From Phenylobacterium sp. (GTDB lineage: Bacteria; Pseudomonadota; Alphaproteobacteria; Caulobacterales; Caulobacteraceae), in contig JAGOQB010000005.1 in NCBI GenBank assembly GCA_017991675.1, forward strand, positions 1 to 64,000: DNA of 64,000 nucleotides, written 5' to 3'. Every line of letters starts with the position of its first letter. Positions within the stretch are counted from its first letter, which is position 1. The translations under genes and the position numbers were made by a program. The notes beneath the pieces were generated by a model that worked only from the letters and a program-made list of their open reading frames with translations, made no database searches and was not told where the DNA came from. Positions 42,160-50,816 of the stretch are shown here, one piece after another.

Positions 42160-44622
42160 ATGAAAGCCATCCTTTTCGCTGCGGCGGCCAGCGCCGCCTT
42201 GACCGCCGCCATGCCCGCTTTCGCCGACGAGGCGGACGGCATGGTCGAGGAACTGATCGTCACCGCCCGCGCCGGCGGCGAGCAGCGCAAGGTCGAGGCC
42301 AGCTACGCCATCACCACGATCGGCGAGGAGAAGCTGCGCCTGCAGTCGCCGGTCAGCGTCGCCGAGGCGCTGAAGAACGTGCCGGGCTTCTGGGTCGAGG
42401 CCTCGGGCGGCGAGGCCGGCGCCAACATCCGCGCCCGCGGCATTCCGATGGAGGGCTACTCGGCCATCGCCATGCAGGAGGACGGAACGCCGATCCAGCA
42501 CGACGGCGGCCTGGGCTTTCTCAACTCCGACTTCTCGTTCCGCATGGACGAGACCGTGCAGCGCATGGAGGTCGTGCGCGGCGGCCCGTCCTCGATCTTC
42601 ACCTCCTATGCGCCGGGCGGGGTGGTGAACTTCATCACCCGCAAGGGCTCGGACCAGTTCGAGGGGCTGGTGAAGGCCCAGGTCGGCGACTATGGCCTGG
42701 TGCGCGGCGACTTCTGGGTCGGCGGGCCGGTGGCCGGCTTCCGCGTCGGCCTGGGCGGTTTCTACCGGGTCAGCGACGGCGTCCGCGATCCGGGCTACCG
42801 CGCCGACGAAGGCGGCCAGATCCGCCTGTCGATCGGCCGCGACTTCGAGCGCGGCTCCATCGACTTCAACGTCAAGCACCTGGACGACAACACCATCTTC
42901 TTCCTGGGCGTGCCGCTGACCTTCGACGCCCAGGGCGACACCGCCGGCGTCCCGGGCTTCGATCCCAACTACGGCACCTTCGCCGGGCCTGAGACCAGCC
43001 AGTTCACGTTCCGCACCAATCGCGGTCCGTACGGCTTCGACCTCACCCGCGGCGCGGACGTGAAGCTCACCCAGTACACCTTCAACTTCAACTACGAGCT
43101 CGGCGGCGGCTGGGAGGTGCAGGACAACCTGCGCTACCGCACCAGCGACGTCGCCCGCGCGGGCCTGTTCCCCAACACCCCGGTCAGCGCCGCCTCGCGC
43201 CTGGCGCAGGTGAGGGCGGGCCTTCCGGCGGCGCTCGGCGCGACCTCAGTCGAATACCGCTTCGTCAACGCCCCGAACGAACGGTTCGACGTTCTGAACC
43301 AGAACGGCAACGGCCTGGTGATGGACGCCTCCATGCGTGAGCAGGACATCACGCTGGATGAGTGGATCAACGACCTGCGGCTGCTCAATCGCTTCGAGAT
43401 CGGCGGCCAGACCCACAACGTCGCGCTGGGCCTCTACTACGCCAAGGTCGAGGAGACCTTCTTCCAGATCGGCGCCTCGGCCCTGGTCGACGTCCAGGAC
43501 AACGCCCGCCTGCTGAATATCGTGGCGCTCAACGCCGCCGGCCAGGTGGTCGCGAACATGACCGAGGGCGGCGTCTCCCGCTACGGTCTGCAGTTCAATA
43601 ACGCCGAGGGCGAGTCCGACACCCTCGCGCTCTACGCGTCCGACGAGTGGCAGATGAACGACAAGCTGCGCGTCGACCTCGGCTTCCGCTGGGAACGCAT
43701 CGAGATGTCGGGCCGCAACGAGCGCAGCGCCGGGGTCAACCTCGGCCAGTCGCCGACGCCCGCCGACGACAACGTGCTGAGCGGCACGGGCGTGTTCGAT
43801 GCGCTGGATCGCGAGTTCGACGGCTGGGGCGCGACGATCGGGGTCAACTACCAGATCCAGCCGAACCTCGGCGTCTTCGCCCGCTACACCTACGGCTTCC
43901 GCCTGCCGTCGCTGGGCGATTTCTTGACCAATCCGACCCGCACCGATCCGCGCGTCCAGGGCATCGACCTAGCCGAGGCCGGGATCAAGATCGACCAGCC
44001 GAAGTTCAGCGTCTACGCGACCGCCTTCTATACCGGCTTCGACAGCCAGTCGTTCGGCGAGACGAGGTTCGATCCGGTCACCAACACCTTCGTCAGCCGC
44101 ACCGAGTTCACTTCGACCACCTCCTACGGCGTGGAGCTCGAGGGCGTCGTGCGGCCGGTCGACTGGTTCGACGTCTCGTTCACGGGCACGGCGCAGGACC
44201 CGCGGTTCGGCGACTTCAAGTTCAACGAGGTGGTCAGCGGCGTGCTGGTGCAGCGCGACTTTACCGACAACATGCAGGTCCGCGCGCCCAAGGTCAGCGG
44301 CCGGATCACCCCCGGCTTCAACCTGCTGGACGGCAAACTGCGGCTGGAAGGGGACGTGCAGTATTTCGGCAAGCGGTTCTCGGATGCGGCCAACACCCTG
44401 ATCATCCCGGACTATTTCCTGCTGAACGCCCAGGTCCGCTACAACGTCACCGACAATCTGACGCTCTACGCCTACGGGACCAACCTCACCAACGAGATCG
44501 GCCTGACCGAGGGCAACCCCCGCGCCGGCCAGTTCATCAGCGGCGAGACCGGGGCCAAGTACTATCTCGGCCGGCCCGAGCTTGGCCGCGCGTTCCGGGC
44601 CGCCGTGCTATACCGCTTCTGA
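42160..44622 (+). CDS. TonB-dependent outer-membrane receptor
   Basis: 820 residues. A signal peptide ends at A-F-A-D near residue 22. A TonB-box-like segment (E-E-L-I-V-T-A-R) is at about 30-37. The plug domain spans 45-165 with I-R-A-R-G-I near 91 and V-V-R-G-G-P-S-S-I-F near 138. The beta barrel follows and ends in aromatic F-R-A-A-V-L-Y-R-F, the outer-membrane insertion signal. It imports a ligand using TonB energy. The next gene starts within its stop codon, so the ligand is probably a substrate of that metallohydrolase. The class (siderophore or carbon compound) cannot be told. Confidence 0.93.
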   Translation: MKAILFAAAASAALTAAMPAFADEADGMVEELIVTARAGGEQRKVEASYAITTIGEEKLRLQSPVSVAEALKNVPGFWVEASGGEAGANIRARGIPMEGYSAIAMQEDGTPIQHDGGLGFLNSDFSFRMDETVQRMEVVRGGPSSIFTSYAPGGVVNFITRKGSDQFEGLVKAQVGDYGLVRGDFWVGGPVAGFRVGLGGFYRVSDGVRDPGYRADEGGQIRLSIGRDFERGSIDFNVKHLDDNTIFFLGVPLTFDAQGDTAGVPGFDPNYGTFAGPETSQFTFRTNRGPYGFDLTRGADVKLTQYTFNFNYELGGGWEVQDNLRYRTSDVARAGLFPNTPVSAASRLAQVRAGLPAALGATSVEYRFVNAPNERFDVLNQNGNGLVMDASMREQDITLDEWINDLRLLNRFEIGGQTHNVALGLYYAKVEETFFQIGASALVDVQDNARLLNIVALNAAGQVVANMTEGGVSRYGLQFNNAEGESDTLALYASDEWQMNDKLRVDLGFRWERIEMSGRNERSAGVNLGQSPTPADDNVLSGTGVFDALDREFDGWGATIGVNYQIQPNLGVFARYTYGFRLPSLGDFLTNPTRTDPRVQGIDLAEAGIKIDQPKFSVYATAFYTGFDSQSFGETRFDPVTNTFVSRTEFTSTTSYGVELEGVVRPVDWFDVSFTGTAQDPRFGDFKFNEVVSGVLVQRDFTDNMQVRAPKVSGRITPGFNLLDGKLRLEGDVQYFGKRFSDAANTLIIPDYFLLNAQVRYNVTDNLTLYAYGTNLTNEIGLTEGNPRAGQFISGETGAKYYLGRPELGRAFRAAVLYRF

Positions 44623-46130
44623 TGACCCGGACCCTGCAACAGGGCCTGCGCGCGGGGGCGGTGCTGATCGCCCTCGTGCTGCTCGCTGTCTTCTTCGACG
44701 CGGCGGTGGCGCGGGCGCAGACCGCGCGCGCGCCGGACCTGACCCTGACCGGAACCCTCACCGGGACGGCGCACGAGACCTATACAGAGCTGCCGTTCAA
44801 GGTGCCGGCCGGAACCGGGCGCTTGAACGTCGAGTTCAGCTACACCGGCAAGGAGCAGAAGTCGGTCATCGACCTGGGCTTGCGCGATCCCGAGCGTTTC
44901 CGCGGCTGGAGCGGCGGCAACAAGAACCGCTTCACCGTGGCGGAGGCCGACGCCACGCCGTCCTACCTGGCCGGGCCGCTGAAGCCCGGGACCTGGAAGC
45001 TGATCCTCGGGGCGCCCAATATCCGCAAGACCGCCCGCGCCGACTATGTGGCCAAGATCTGGTTCGAGCCGGCCGGCGCGCCGTTCGCCGGATTCTCCGA
45101 GCAGCCGACAGCGGCTGGCGATCGCTGGTGGCGCGGCGACCTGCACATGCACACCGGCCACAGCGACGGGGCCTGCCTGTCGCGCAAGGGCGCGAAGGTC
45201 CCGTGCCCGGTGTTCAAGACCCTGGACGCGGCGGCCGCCCGCGGCCTCGATTTCGTGGCGGTGACAGATCACAACACCACCTCGCACTTCGAGGCGTTGC
45301 GCGAACTGGCGCCTTACTACGACGACCTGCTGATCATGCCGGGGCGCGAGATCACGACCTTCTACGGACACGCCAATCTGTTCGGGCCGACGGCCTTTGT
45401 CGATTTCCAGCTGGGCGGCCCGCGTGCGCCCCGCTTCGCCGACATTCAGGCTCAGTCGGAAAAGGCCGGCGGCCTCTTGTCGATCAACCATCCGGGCCTC
45501 CCGTCGGGCGAGCTCTGCATGGGGTGCGGCTGGACTGCTCCGTCTACGGACTATTTGCGCTTGCAGGCGATCGAGGTGATCAACGGCGGCGCGGCCGAGG
45601 GGCCGCTTTCGGGGCTCGCCTTCTGGGAGGCGCGCCTCAACGAGGGCCTTCAGATCACCGCGATCGGCGGTTCGGACAATCACGACGCCAGCCTTGACCC
45701 CGCCAAGGCGCCGGCGATCGGCGTGCCGACGACGGTGGTGCGCGCGCCTGAACTCAGCCAGGCCGCGATCCTGCAGGCCATCCGCCAGGGCCACGTCTTC
45801 CTCGACGTGGCTGGGACGCGCGAGCGGCTGCTCGAAGTCACCGCGCGCGCCGGCGCCGCCGAGGCCCAGATGGGCGATCAGCTCGCCGCGCCGGCCGGGG
45901 CCAAGGTCTCCTTCGCCGTGCGGGTCGTGGGCGTGCCGGGCGGCCGCATCGTCCTCGCGGGCGACGGCGTCAGGCTGGCCGCCCCGGCCGATGCGCGCGT
46001 GCCGCACGCCGACCAGACCCTGGCCTTCGACCTCACCGCCGACGGCCAGCCGCGCTGGCTGCGCGTCGATGTGCGCGACGCCGCGGGCAAGCTGGTCCTG
46101 CTCGGCAACCCGATCTACCTGCGTCCCTGA
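44622..46130 (+). CDS. CehA/McbA-type PHP-domain metallohydrolase, exported
   Basis: 502 residues. An N-terminal hydrophobic segment (V-L-I-A-L-V-L-L-A-V-F-F-D-A-A-V-A-R-A) is a signal or anchor. A beta-rich domain follows to about residue 165. The PHP-type metal motifs are D-L-H-M-H-T-G-H-S-D near 174-183, V-T-D-H-N-T near 214-219, I-N-H-P-G near 288 and G-S-D-N-H-D near 351. Family members hydrolyse phosphoesters or carbamate esters in the periplasm. ATG 44622 overlaps the receptor stop (TGATG), so it is coupled to the receptor. The substrate is unknown. Confidence 0.88.
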   Translation: MTRTLQQGLRAGAVLIALVLLAVFFDAAVARAQTARAPDLTLTGTLTGTAHETYTELPFKVPAGTGRLNVEFSYTGKEQKSVIDLGLRDPERFRGWSGGNKNRFTVAEADATPSYLAGPLKPGTWKLILGAPNIRKTARADYVAKIWFEPAGAPFAGFSEQPTAAGDRWWRGDLHMHTGHSDGACLSRKGAKVPCPVFKTLDAAAARGLDFVAVTDHNTTSHFEALRELAPYYDDLLIMPGREITTFYGHANLFGPTAFVDFQLGGPRAPRFADIQAQSEKAGGLLSINHPGLPSGELCMGCGWTAPSTDYLRLQAIEVINGGAAEGPLSGLAFWEARLNEGLQITAIGGSDNHDASLDPAKAPAIGVPTTVVRAPELSQAAILQAIRQGHVFLDVAGTRERLLEVTARAGAAEAQMGDQLAAPAGAKVSFAVRVVGVPGGRIVLAGDGVRLAAPADARVPHADQTLAFDLTADGQPRWLRVDVRDAAGKLVLLGNPIYLRP

Positions 46131-46234
46131 TCTAGCTGCGCCCCTGAGGCGTCTGGCCGCAGCCGGGCGGTCGGAAACACTTATTAACCCTGACGGCCAT
46201 AGGTTGAGGCGATTGTTTCATCGCCGGAAAGTGC

Positions 46235-46837
46235 ATGGGTCTTAGTCCGGAATCCCGCGCCCGCTTCAATCTCGAGCGCGCTTCGGTGCTGGTGCTCGAT
46301 GAGTCCCCCATGGGCATGAGCATCCTCGTGCAGATTCTCACCGGCTTCGGGGTCAAGACGCTGCATCGCTGCGAAAAGGTCGAAGAAGCCAAGGAGACGA
46401 TCGCCAAGGTCGAGGTCGATCTGATCGTCTGCGACTCCATGGGCGCGGGGGGCGAGGGCTACGACTTCGTCAGCTGGCTGCGGACCAGCAAGATCGAGCC
46501 GAACTGCTATGCGCCGGTGCTGCTGACCTCGGGTCACACGCCCAGCCACGCCGTGCAGAAGGCCAGGGACTGCGGCGCGCATTTCATCATGGCCAAGCCG
46601 CTGACCCCGATCGCCGTGCTTGAGCGCATCATCTGGATCGCGCGCGAGGGGCGCCGGTTCGTGGAGTGCGACACCTATGTCGGCCCGGACCGGCGCTTCA
46701 AGAATGACGGCGTCCCCGCCGGGATGGTCGGCCGTCGCCGCGACGACCTGCAAGGCGACATCGGCGACGCCCAAAGCCCCAACATGGATCAGGAGGTCAT
46801 CGACAGCCTGATGAAGACAAGACGGGTGGAACTATGA
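46235..46837 (+). CDS. CheYIII/Cle-like response regulator, second copy
   Basis: 200 residues. A receiver domain spans 15-135 with V-L-D-E near 20-23, likely phospho-acceptor Asp67 (L-I-V-C-D-S) and Lys121 (M-A-K-P-L-T-P), so the phosphorylation pocket looks intact. The C-terminal extension carries Y-V-G-P-D-R-R-F-K-N and G-R-R-R-D-D-L, as does CheYIII at 47860. I recall Arg-rich tails on CheY-like c-di-GMP-binding Cle proteins of Caulobacter (CleE is, I believe, the cheI-cluster CheYIII); whether these bind it is inference. The gene overlaps the next one as ATGA and converges with the che operon. Confidence 0.85.
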   Translation: MGLSPESRARFNLERASVLVLDESPMGMSILVQILTGFGVKTLHRCEKVEEAKETIAKVEVDLIVCDSMGAGGEGYDFVSWLRTSKIEPNCYAPVLLTSGHTPSHAVQKARDCGAHFIMAKPLTPIAVLERIIWIAREGRRFVECDTYVGPDRRFKNDGVPAGMVGRRRDDLQGDIGDAQSPNMDQEVIDSLMKTRRVEL

Positions 46838-47307
46838 GCTCGGTTCGGATCCATACCCCGCCGGTCAAGCTGGCGAAGCTGCTGCGCACCCCGGGCGGGC
46901 TGCCGGTCGCCGAGGCCGTGCAGAGGGCTGGCGCAGGGCTCGCCAGCCTCAAGAACGATTGCCTCGGCGAACTGAAGACCATGCTCGACCAGGCCGAGGT
47001 CTGCGCGGGCGGAGCCGGGGCCGAGTACGACCCGGCCCTGACCGGCCAACTCTACGACATCGTCGCCAAGCCGATCGGCGTGCCGAGCGTCTGCGGTCTG
47101 GCGGCCATCGACACCGCCTTGATCAGCCTGTCGGACCTACTGGACTATCTGAAAAGCCAGCAGCGTTGGGACGCCAACGCCGTGGCGGTGCACCTGCGCG
47201 CCTGCCGCCTGTTGCTGCAGACCGAGGGTGCGGCCGACGCGGCCGGCACCCAGGCGATCCTGGCCGGCCTGCGCAAGGTCAGCCAGCGCTACGCAAGGCC
47301 GGAATAG
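46834..47307 (+). CDS. CheE-like protein, second copy
   Basis: 157 residues, helical. The stretch C-G-L-A-A-I-D-T-A-L-I-S-L-S-D-L-L-D-Y-L and then W-D-A-N-A-V-A-V-H-L-R-A-C-R-L-L aligns by eye with CheE at 47414 (C-Y-S-L-C-E-L-V-D and H-V-S-A-L-R-L-L). It overlaps the response-regulator stop by 4 bp, repeating the cheYIII-cheE order of the main operon. The pair looks like an old duplication. Function of CheE-type proteins is poorly known; a role in chemotaxis or motility is inferred. Confidence 0.7.
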   Translation: MSSVRIHTPPVKLAKLLRTPGGLPVAEAVQRAGAGLASLKNDCLGELKTMLDQAEVCAGGAGAEYDPALTGQLYDIVAKPIGVPSVCGLAAIDTALISLSDLLDYLKSQQRWDANAVAVHLRACRLLLQTEGAADAAGTQAILAGLRKVSQRYARPE

Positions 47308-47322
47308 GGCAGGGGCGGCGCC

Positions 47323-47414
47323 TAGAGCATTTTCCGCCGAAGTGGACGCCGGTTCGGCGAAGAAAAGGCTCTGAATTCAAAGGGTCTTAAGCGAAGTCCG
47401 CACGGGCTTCGCTT
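47323..47414. repeat. Composite double-hairpin element, copy 2; also terminates cheE
   Basis: The first hairpin (about 47323-47372) has TAGAGC/GCTCT arms and an inner CGCCGAA/TTCGGCG stem. After a GAATTCAAAGGGTC spacer, AAGCGAAG (47389-47396) pairs with CTTCGCTT (47407-47414). It sits between convergent cheE-type genes and touches the cheE stop codon. It is related to the elements at 32970 and 61747. Confidence 0.7.
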
Positions 47415-47863
47415 TAGGGCGCCAGCCGGTCCGTGATCGACCAGAGGCCGTCGACGACCGATTTCAGCGAGGCGGGGTCCTGGCCGTCCTTGGTCCAGAG
47501 CAACCGCAGCGCGCTGACGTGGACGCCGATCGAGGTCCACTCCTGACGCCCGTGCGTGCGCTGGCGGTCGACCAGTTCGCAGAGGCTGTAGCAGGCGTCG
47601 CAGAGCACGCGCTTGTCGAACAGCCCGGCGATGTCGAGGATCGCGGAGGCCTCCTCATAGACGGCGTCCAGCGCGGCGGTCTGCTCGCGGGTCATCGCCT
47701 CGAGACGGCCGATCATGTTGCCGAGCGACTTCATCGCATCGCCGGCATGCGCGGCCAGTTCGCGTTGGGCGCGCTCGTTGGCGATCCCGGCGGTCATGCC
47801 GCCCGGGCGGGCGACCTGTTCGGTCAAGCGGTACTTGACCTTGACGAATTCAGCTTCGCTCAC
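47414..47863 (-). CDS. cheE: Chemotaxis protein CheE
   Basis: 149 residues, last gene of the minus-strand che operon. Helical, with V-R-G-type N-terminus (M-S-E-A-E-F-V-K-V-K-Y-R-L-T) and a V-D-R-Q-R-T-H-G-R-Q-E-W stretch. Position after cheYIII matches cheE of C. crescentus. The start is GTG 47863, overlapping the cheYIII stop. The molecular role is not established. A paralogue lies convergently at 46834. Confidence 0.75.
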   Translation of the reverse strand: MSEAEFVKVKYRLTEQVARPGGMTAGIANERAQRELAAHAGDAMKSLGNMIGRLEAMTREQTAALDAVYEEASAILDIAGLFDKRVLCDACYSLCELVDRQRTHGRQEWTSIGVHVSALRLLWTKDGQDPASLKSVVDGLWSITDRLAP

Positions 47864-48456
47864 AGTTGCGCCTTCATCGGTTTCAGCAGCATGTCGATGT
47901 CGGACTGATCCATGTTCGGATCGGTCGCGGCCCCGACGTGCGTGGAGAGGTCGTCCTTGCGTCGGCCCTTGACGCCCAGCGGCGGGCCCATGTTCTTGAA
48001 GCGGCGGTCCGGGCCGACATAGCCCTCGGCGACGACCATCTGCCGCTCGTCCTTGGCCACCCAGAACACCCGCTGCAGCAGGATCTCAGGGGTGAACGGC
48101 CGCGAGACCACGAAGTTGGCGCCGGAGTCGCGGCTCTTCTCGACCATGCTGCGGGCGGCGTGGCCGGTCAGCATGATCACCGGGGTGAAGCGTGCGTTGT
48201 CTGGCCCTTCGCGGCGCAGCCAGCGCACCAGATCGTAGCCGTCCATGTCCGGCATGTGCGAGTCGACGACGACCAGGTCGAGTTCCTGCGTCTTGACGAT
48301 GTGCATCGCCTCGGCGCCGCTGGCGGCCTTGAATTGCTTGCGCACGCCGAACCCGCGGAACATGGCGGTCAGCGCATCCATGGCCTGCGAGTTCTGTTCC
48401 ACCAGCAGGACCACCGATCGGTCGAGATTGATCCGAATCTTGGGATCGAGGGCCAT
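47860..48456 (-). CDS. cheYIII: CheYIII-type response regulator with altered receiver pocket
   Basis: 198 residues. Receiver domain with likely phospho-acceptor Asp65 (L-V-V-V-D-S-H-M-P). Two pocket residues differ from CheY: Glu20 replaces one acidic residue (L-L-V-E-Q) and Arg119 replaces the invariant Lys (V-S-R-P-F-T-P). The C-terminal extension has Y-V-G-P-D-R-R-F-K-N and G-R-R-K-D-D-L. This argues for phosphorylation-independent or unusual signalling, for example ligand binding as in Cle proteins (inference). It lies 11 bp after cheU and overlaps cheE as GTGA. Confidence 0.85.
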   Translation of the reverse strand: MALDPKIRINLDRSVVLLVEQNSQAMDALTAMFRGFGVRKQFKAASGAEAMHIVKTQELDLVVVDSHMPDMDGYDLVRWLRREGPDNARFTPVIMLTGHAARSMVEKSRDSGANFVVSRPFTPEILLQRVFWVAKDERQMVVAEGYVGPDRRFKNMGPPLGVKGRRKDDLSTHVGAATDPNMDQSDIDMLLKPMKAQL

Positions 48457-48467
48457 CGGCGCGCCGC

Positions 48468-48833
48468 CTAGAAGAGGTCGAGATCCCCGGCGTTGGCCGC
48501 CGCCCGCACCGGTCCCTCGCGGGTCACCCGCGCCAGCCGGTTGGCGAGGTCGCCGAGGGTGACGCCGGCGACGGCGTCGGTGAGGTCATAGGCGTCGCTC
48601 TCGGCCTGGGCCGACAGCTTGCGGGTGAAGTTGGCCAGCGCCGCCAGGTGCTGGGTCAGCACGTCGAGGGTCTGGGCCTCGTGCAGGGCGATGGCCAGCG
48701 GCTCGCCGCGGCTGGCGCGCACCAGCTGGGTGACCAGGGTCTCCAGGCGGTCGCACAGCTCGCCGGCGTGCTCCAGCTCCTGGGCGATCGAGGCCAGCAC
48801 CTCCGGGGTGCGGACGATGGCGGATTGGCTCAT
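48468..48833 (-). CDS. cheU: Chemotaxis protein CheU
   Basis: 121 residues, a helical protein (I-A-Q-E-L-E-H-A-G-E-L-C-D-R-L-E-T-L-V-T-Q-L-V) ending D-L-D-L-F. Its place between cheD and cheYIII matches cheU of C. crescentus. Start and cheD stop overlap by one base. No enzymatic motif is seen and the function is not established. Confidence 0.72.
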   Translation of the reverse strand: MSQSAIVRTPEVLASIAQELEHAGELCDRLETLVTQLVRASRGEPLAIALHEAQTLDVLTQHLAALANFTRKLSAQAESDAYDLTDAVAGVTLGDLANRLARVTREGPVRAAANAGDLDLF

Positions 48834-49393
48834 CAGAACAGCTCCACGGACCCTTCGTCCTCGACCGGCGCAGGAACCCGCGCCACAGGTTCGCGCAGAC
48901 GGGTTAGCTCCGCGTTATCAGTGACGGTCCTTTGTTGCGCCCGGCCGGTGGTCGGCCAGTACTGCACCCGCCGCGCGGCCAGGCCGCCCAGGCTGGACCC
49001 GACGACGGGAATGGCCTCGTCGCGCAGGAATTTCTCGGCGAAAGCGGCGTTCGAGGCGCCGACGTCCGACAGCCCGCCGAACATTCGGGCCCCGCCGAAC
49101 AGCTTGGCTTCCAGCCGGTCGCGGCGCGCGCCCGAGCGCAGCAGCTCGTTGATCAGCAGTTCCATGGCGTAGGCCCCATAGCGGCGGCCCTCGTCCAGCC
49201 CCTCGGCCTTGCCGCTCGGCAGCAGGAAGTGGTTCATGCCGCCGACCCCGGTCTTCGGATCGCGCATGCACACGGCCACGCACGATCCGAGGATCGTGGT
49301 CAGCATGACATCGGGGTCGCTGGAGATGTGGTGCTCTCCCTGCACCACATGGATCCGTTTTCCCGGCCGTCCAGAGACGTTCTCGACGATCAT
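48833..49393 (-). CDS. cheD: Chemoreceptor glutamine deamidase CheD
   Basis: 186 residues. Catalytic Cys in I-L-G-S-C-V-A-V-C near 37-43 and His in G-G-M-N-H-F-L-L-P near 55 are intact, with F-G-G-A-R-M-F near 100. CheD deamidates receptor glutamines and modulates adaptation. The C-terminal 25 residues (R-E-P-V-A-R-V-P-A-P-V-E-D-E-G-S-V-E-L-F) are an acidic extension. It overlaps cheYII by 4 bp. Confidence 0.93.
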   Translation of the reverse strand: MIVENVSGRPGKRIHVVQGEHHISSDPDVMLTTILGSCVAVCMRDPKTGVGGMNHFLLPSGKAEGLDEGRRYGAYAMELLINELLRSGARRDRLEAKLFGGARMFGGLSDVGASNAAFAEKFLRDEAIPVVGSSLGGLAARRVQYWPTTGRAQQRTVTDNAELTRLREPVARVPAPVEDEGSVELF

Positions 49394-49779
49394 GTCAGGG
49401 GACCGAACACCGCTTCGATTTTTTCTTTGAGCGTCTGGGTGGTGAAGGGCTTCACCAGGTAGTTGTTCACGCCGAACTGCACCGCGCGCTGCACCAGTTC
49501 GCGGTCGGCGCGGCCGGTGAGCATGATCACCGCGGTCTTCGACGTCGGGCCATGGGCGCGAATGGCCCGCAGCAGGCCCAGGCCGTCGAGCTTGGGCATG
49601 TTGAAGTCGGTGATCACCAGGTTGGCCGGGGCGGCGATCAGCTGGCGCAGCGCTTCCTCGCCGTCGGGCGCTTCACGCGTCTGGGTGATGCCCAGGGCGT
49701 GCAGGCTGGTGCGGATGAGCGAGCGCATCGTCTGCTGGTCGTCGACGATCAGGGTCTTGATGCTGACGGCGGCGGGCAT
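49390..49779 (-). CDS. cheYII: CheYII-type single-domain response regulator
   Basis: 129 residues. It is a lone receiver domain: I-V-D-D near 11-14, phospho-acceptor Asp58 (L-V-I-T-D-F-N-M-P), T/S near 88 (M-L-T-G) and Lys in L-V-K-P-F-T. It should be phosphorylated by CheA and act on the flagellar motor or as a phosphate sink. It starts within the cheB stop. Confidence 0.92.
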   Translation of the reverse strand: MPAAVSIKTLIVDDQQTMRSLIRTSLHALGITQTREAPDGEEALRQLIAAPANLVITDFNMPKLDGLGLLRAIRAHGPTSKTAVIMLTGRADRELVQRAVQFGVNNYLVKPFTTQTLKEKIEAVFGPLT

Positions 49780-50816
49780 CAGGCGCTCCTATGGATGTCT
49801 GCAGCGGAGCAGAGGTTCAAGATGGACGGACCCATCCGCGAGAGGCCCACTTGCTTCTCGACGGCGCCGATTTCGTAGGCGACCCGCGGCATGCCGTAGA
49901 CCACGCAGGAGGACTCGTCCTGGCCGAGGGTGCGGGCGCCGGCCTTGCGCATGGCCAGCAGGCCGGCGGCGCCGTCGCGGCCCATGCCGGTCAGGATCAC
50001 GCCGACCGCGTGGCGGTTCAGCTTGGCGACCGAGTCGAACAGCACGTCGACCGAGGGGCGGTGGCCGTTGACCGGCTCTCCGGCCCGCAAGCGGATCACC
50101 GGATGCGAGGCCGACAGCACTTCCATCTGCTGGTCGCCGCCGGGGGCGATGTAGACGTGACCCTGCTGCAGGCGGTCGCCGTCGCGGGCCTCGGTCACAT
50201 GCGCGCCGGAAATGCGGTCCAGGCGGGCGGCGAAGCTCTTGGTGAAGGTCGCCGGCATGTGCTGGGTGATCACCGTCGGCGGGCAGGTTTCCGGGAAGGT
50301 CGCCAGGATGGTCATCAGCGCCTCGACCCCGCCCGTGGACGAGCCGATCGCCAGGATCGCGTCCGAGGCGCGGTAGTCGCCGTCGCGCTCCACCGGCGTG
50401 GTCGGGCCGTTGTACGGCTTCACCCGCGCCCGGGCGGCGGCCTTCACCTTGGCGGTGAGGTCGTTGAAGGCTTCCTGCGCGGTGACACCGCCGACCGGCT
50501 TGCCGACGCAGTCGACGGCGCCGAGCTCCAGGGCCTCCAGGGTCACGTCCGCGCCGGCCTGGGTCAGGGTCGAGACCATGACCACCGGCGTCGGCCGCAG
50601 GCGCATGATTTTTTCCAGGAACTCCAGCCCGTTCATCTTCGGCATCTCGATGTCGAGCGTGACGACGTCGGGATTGAGCTTCTTGATCTGCTCGCGGGCT
50701 TCCAGCGGGTCGTTGGCGAAGCCGAGGACCTCGATTTCCGGGTCGCGCTTGAGGGCGGCGGCGATCAGGCCGCGCATGGTGGCGCTGTCGTCGACGACGA
50801 GGACTCCGACGCTCAT
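49779..50816 (-). CDS. cheB: Chemoreceptor methylesterase CheB
   Basis: 345 residues. The receiver domain (1-120, phospho-acceptor Asp55) is joined to the methylesterase domain. The catalytic Ser lies in I-G-S-S-T-G-G near 162, His in Q-H-M-P near 190 and Asp in G-M-G-R-D-G-A near 287. It removes methyl groups from receptors when phosphorylated. A longer upstream frame exists, but ATG 50816 overlaps the cheR stop and gives a normal N-terminus. Confidence 0.96.
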   Translation of the reverse strand: MSVGVLVVDDSATMRGLIAAALKRDPEIEVLGFANDPLEAREQIKKLNPDVVTLDIEMPKMNGLEFLEKIMRLRPTPVVMVSTLTQAGADVTLEALELGAVDCVGKPVGGVTAQEAFNDLTAKVKAAARARVKPYNGPTTPVERDGDYRASDAILAIGSSTGGVEALMTILATFPETCPPTVITQHMPATFTKSFAARLDRISGAHVTEARDGDRLQQGHVYIAPGGDQQMEVLSASHPVIRLRAGEPVNGHRPSVDVLFDSVAKLNRHAVGVILTGMGRDGAAGLLAMRKAGARTLGQDESSCVVYGMPRVAYEIGAVEKQVGLSRMGPSILNLCSAADIHRSA

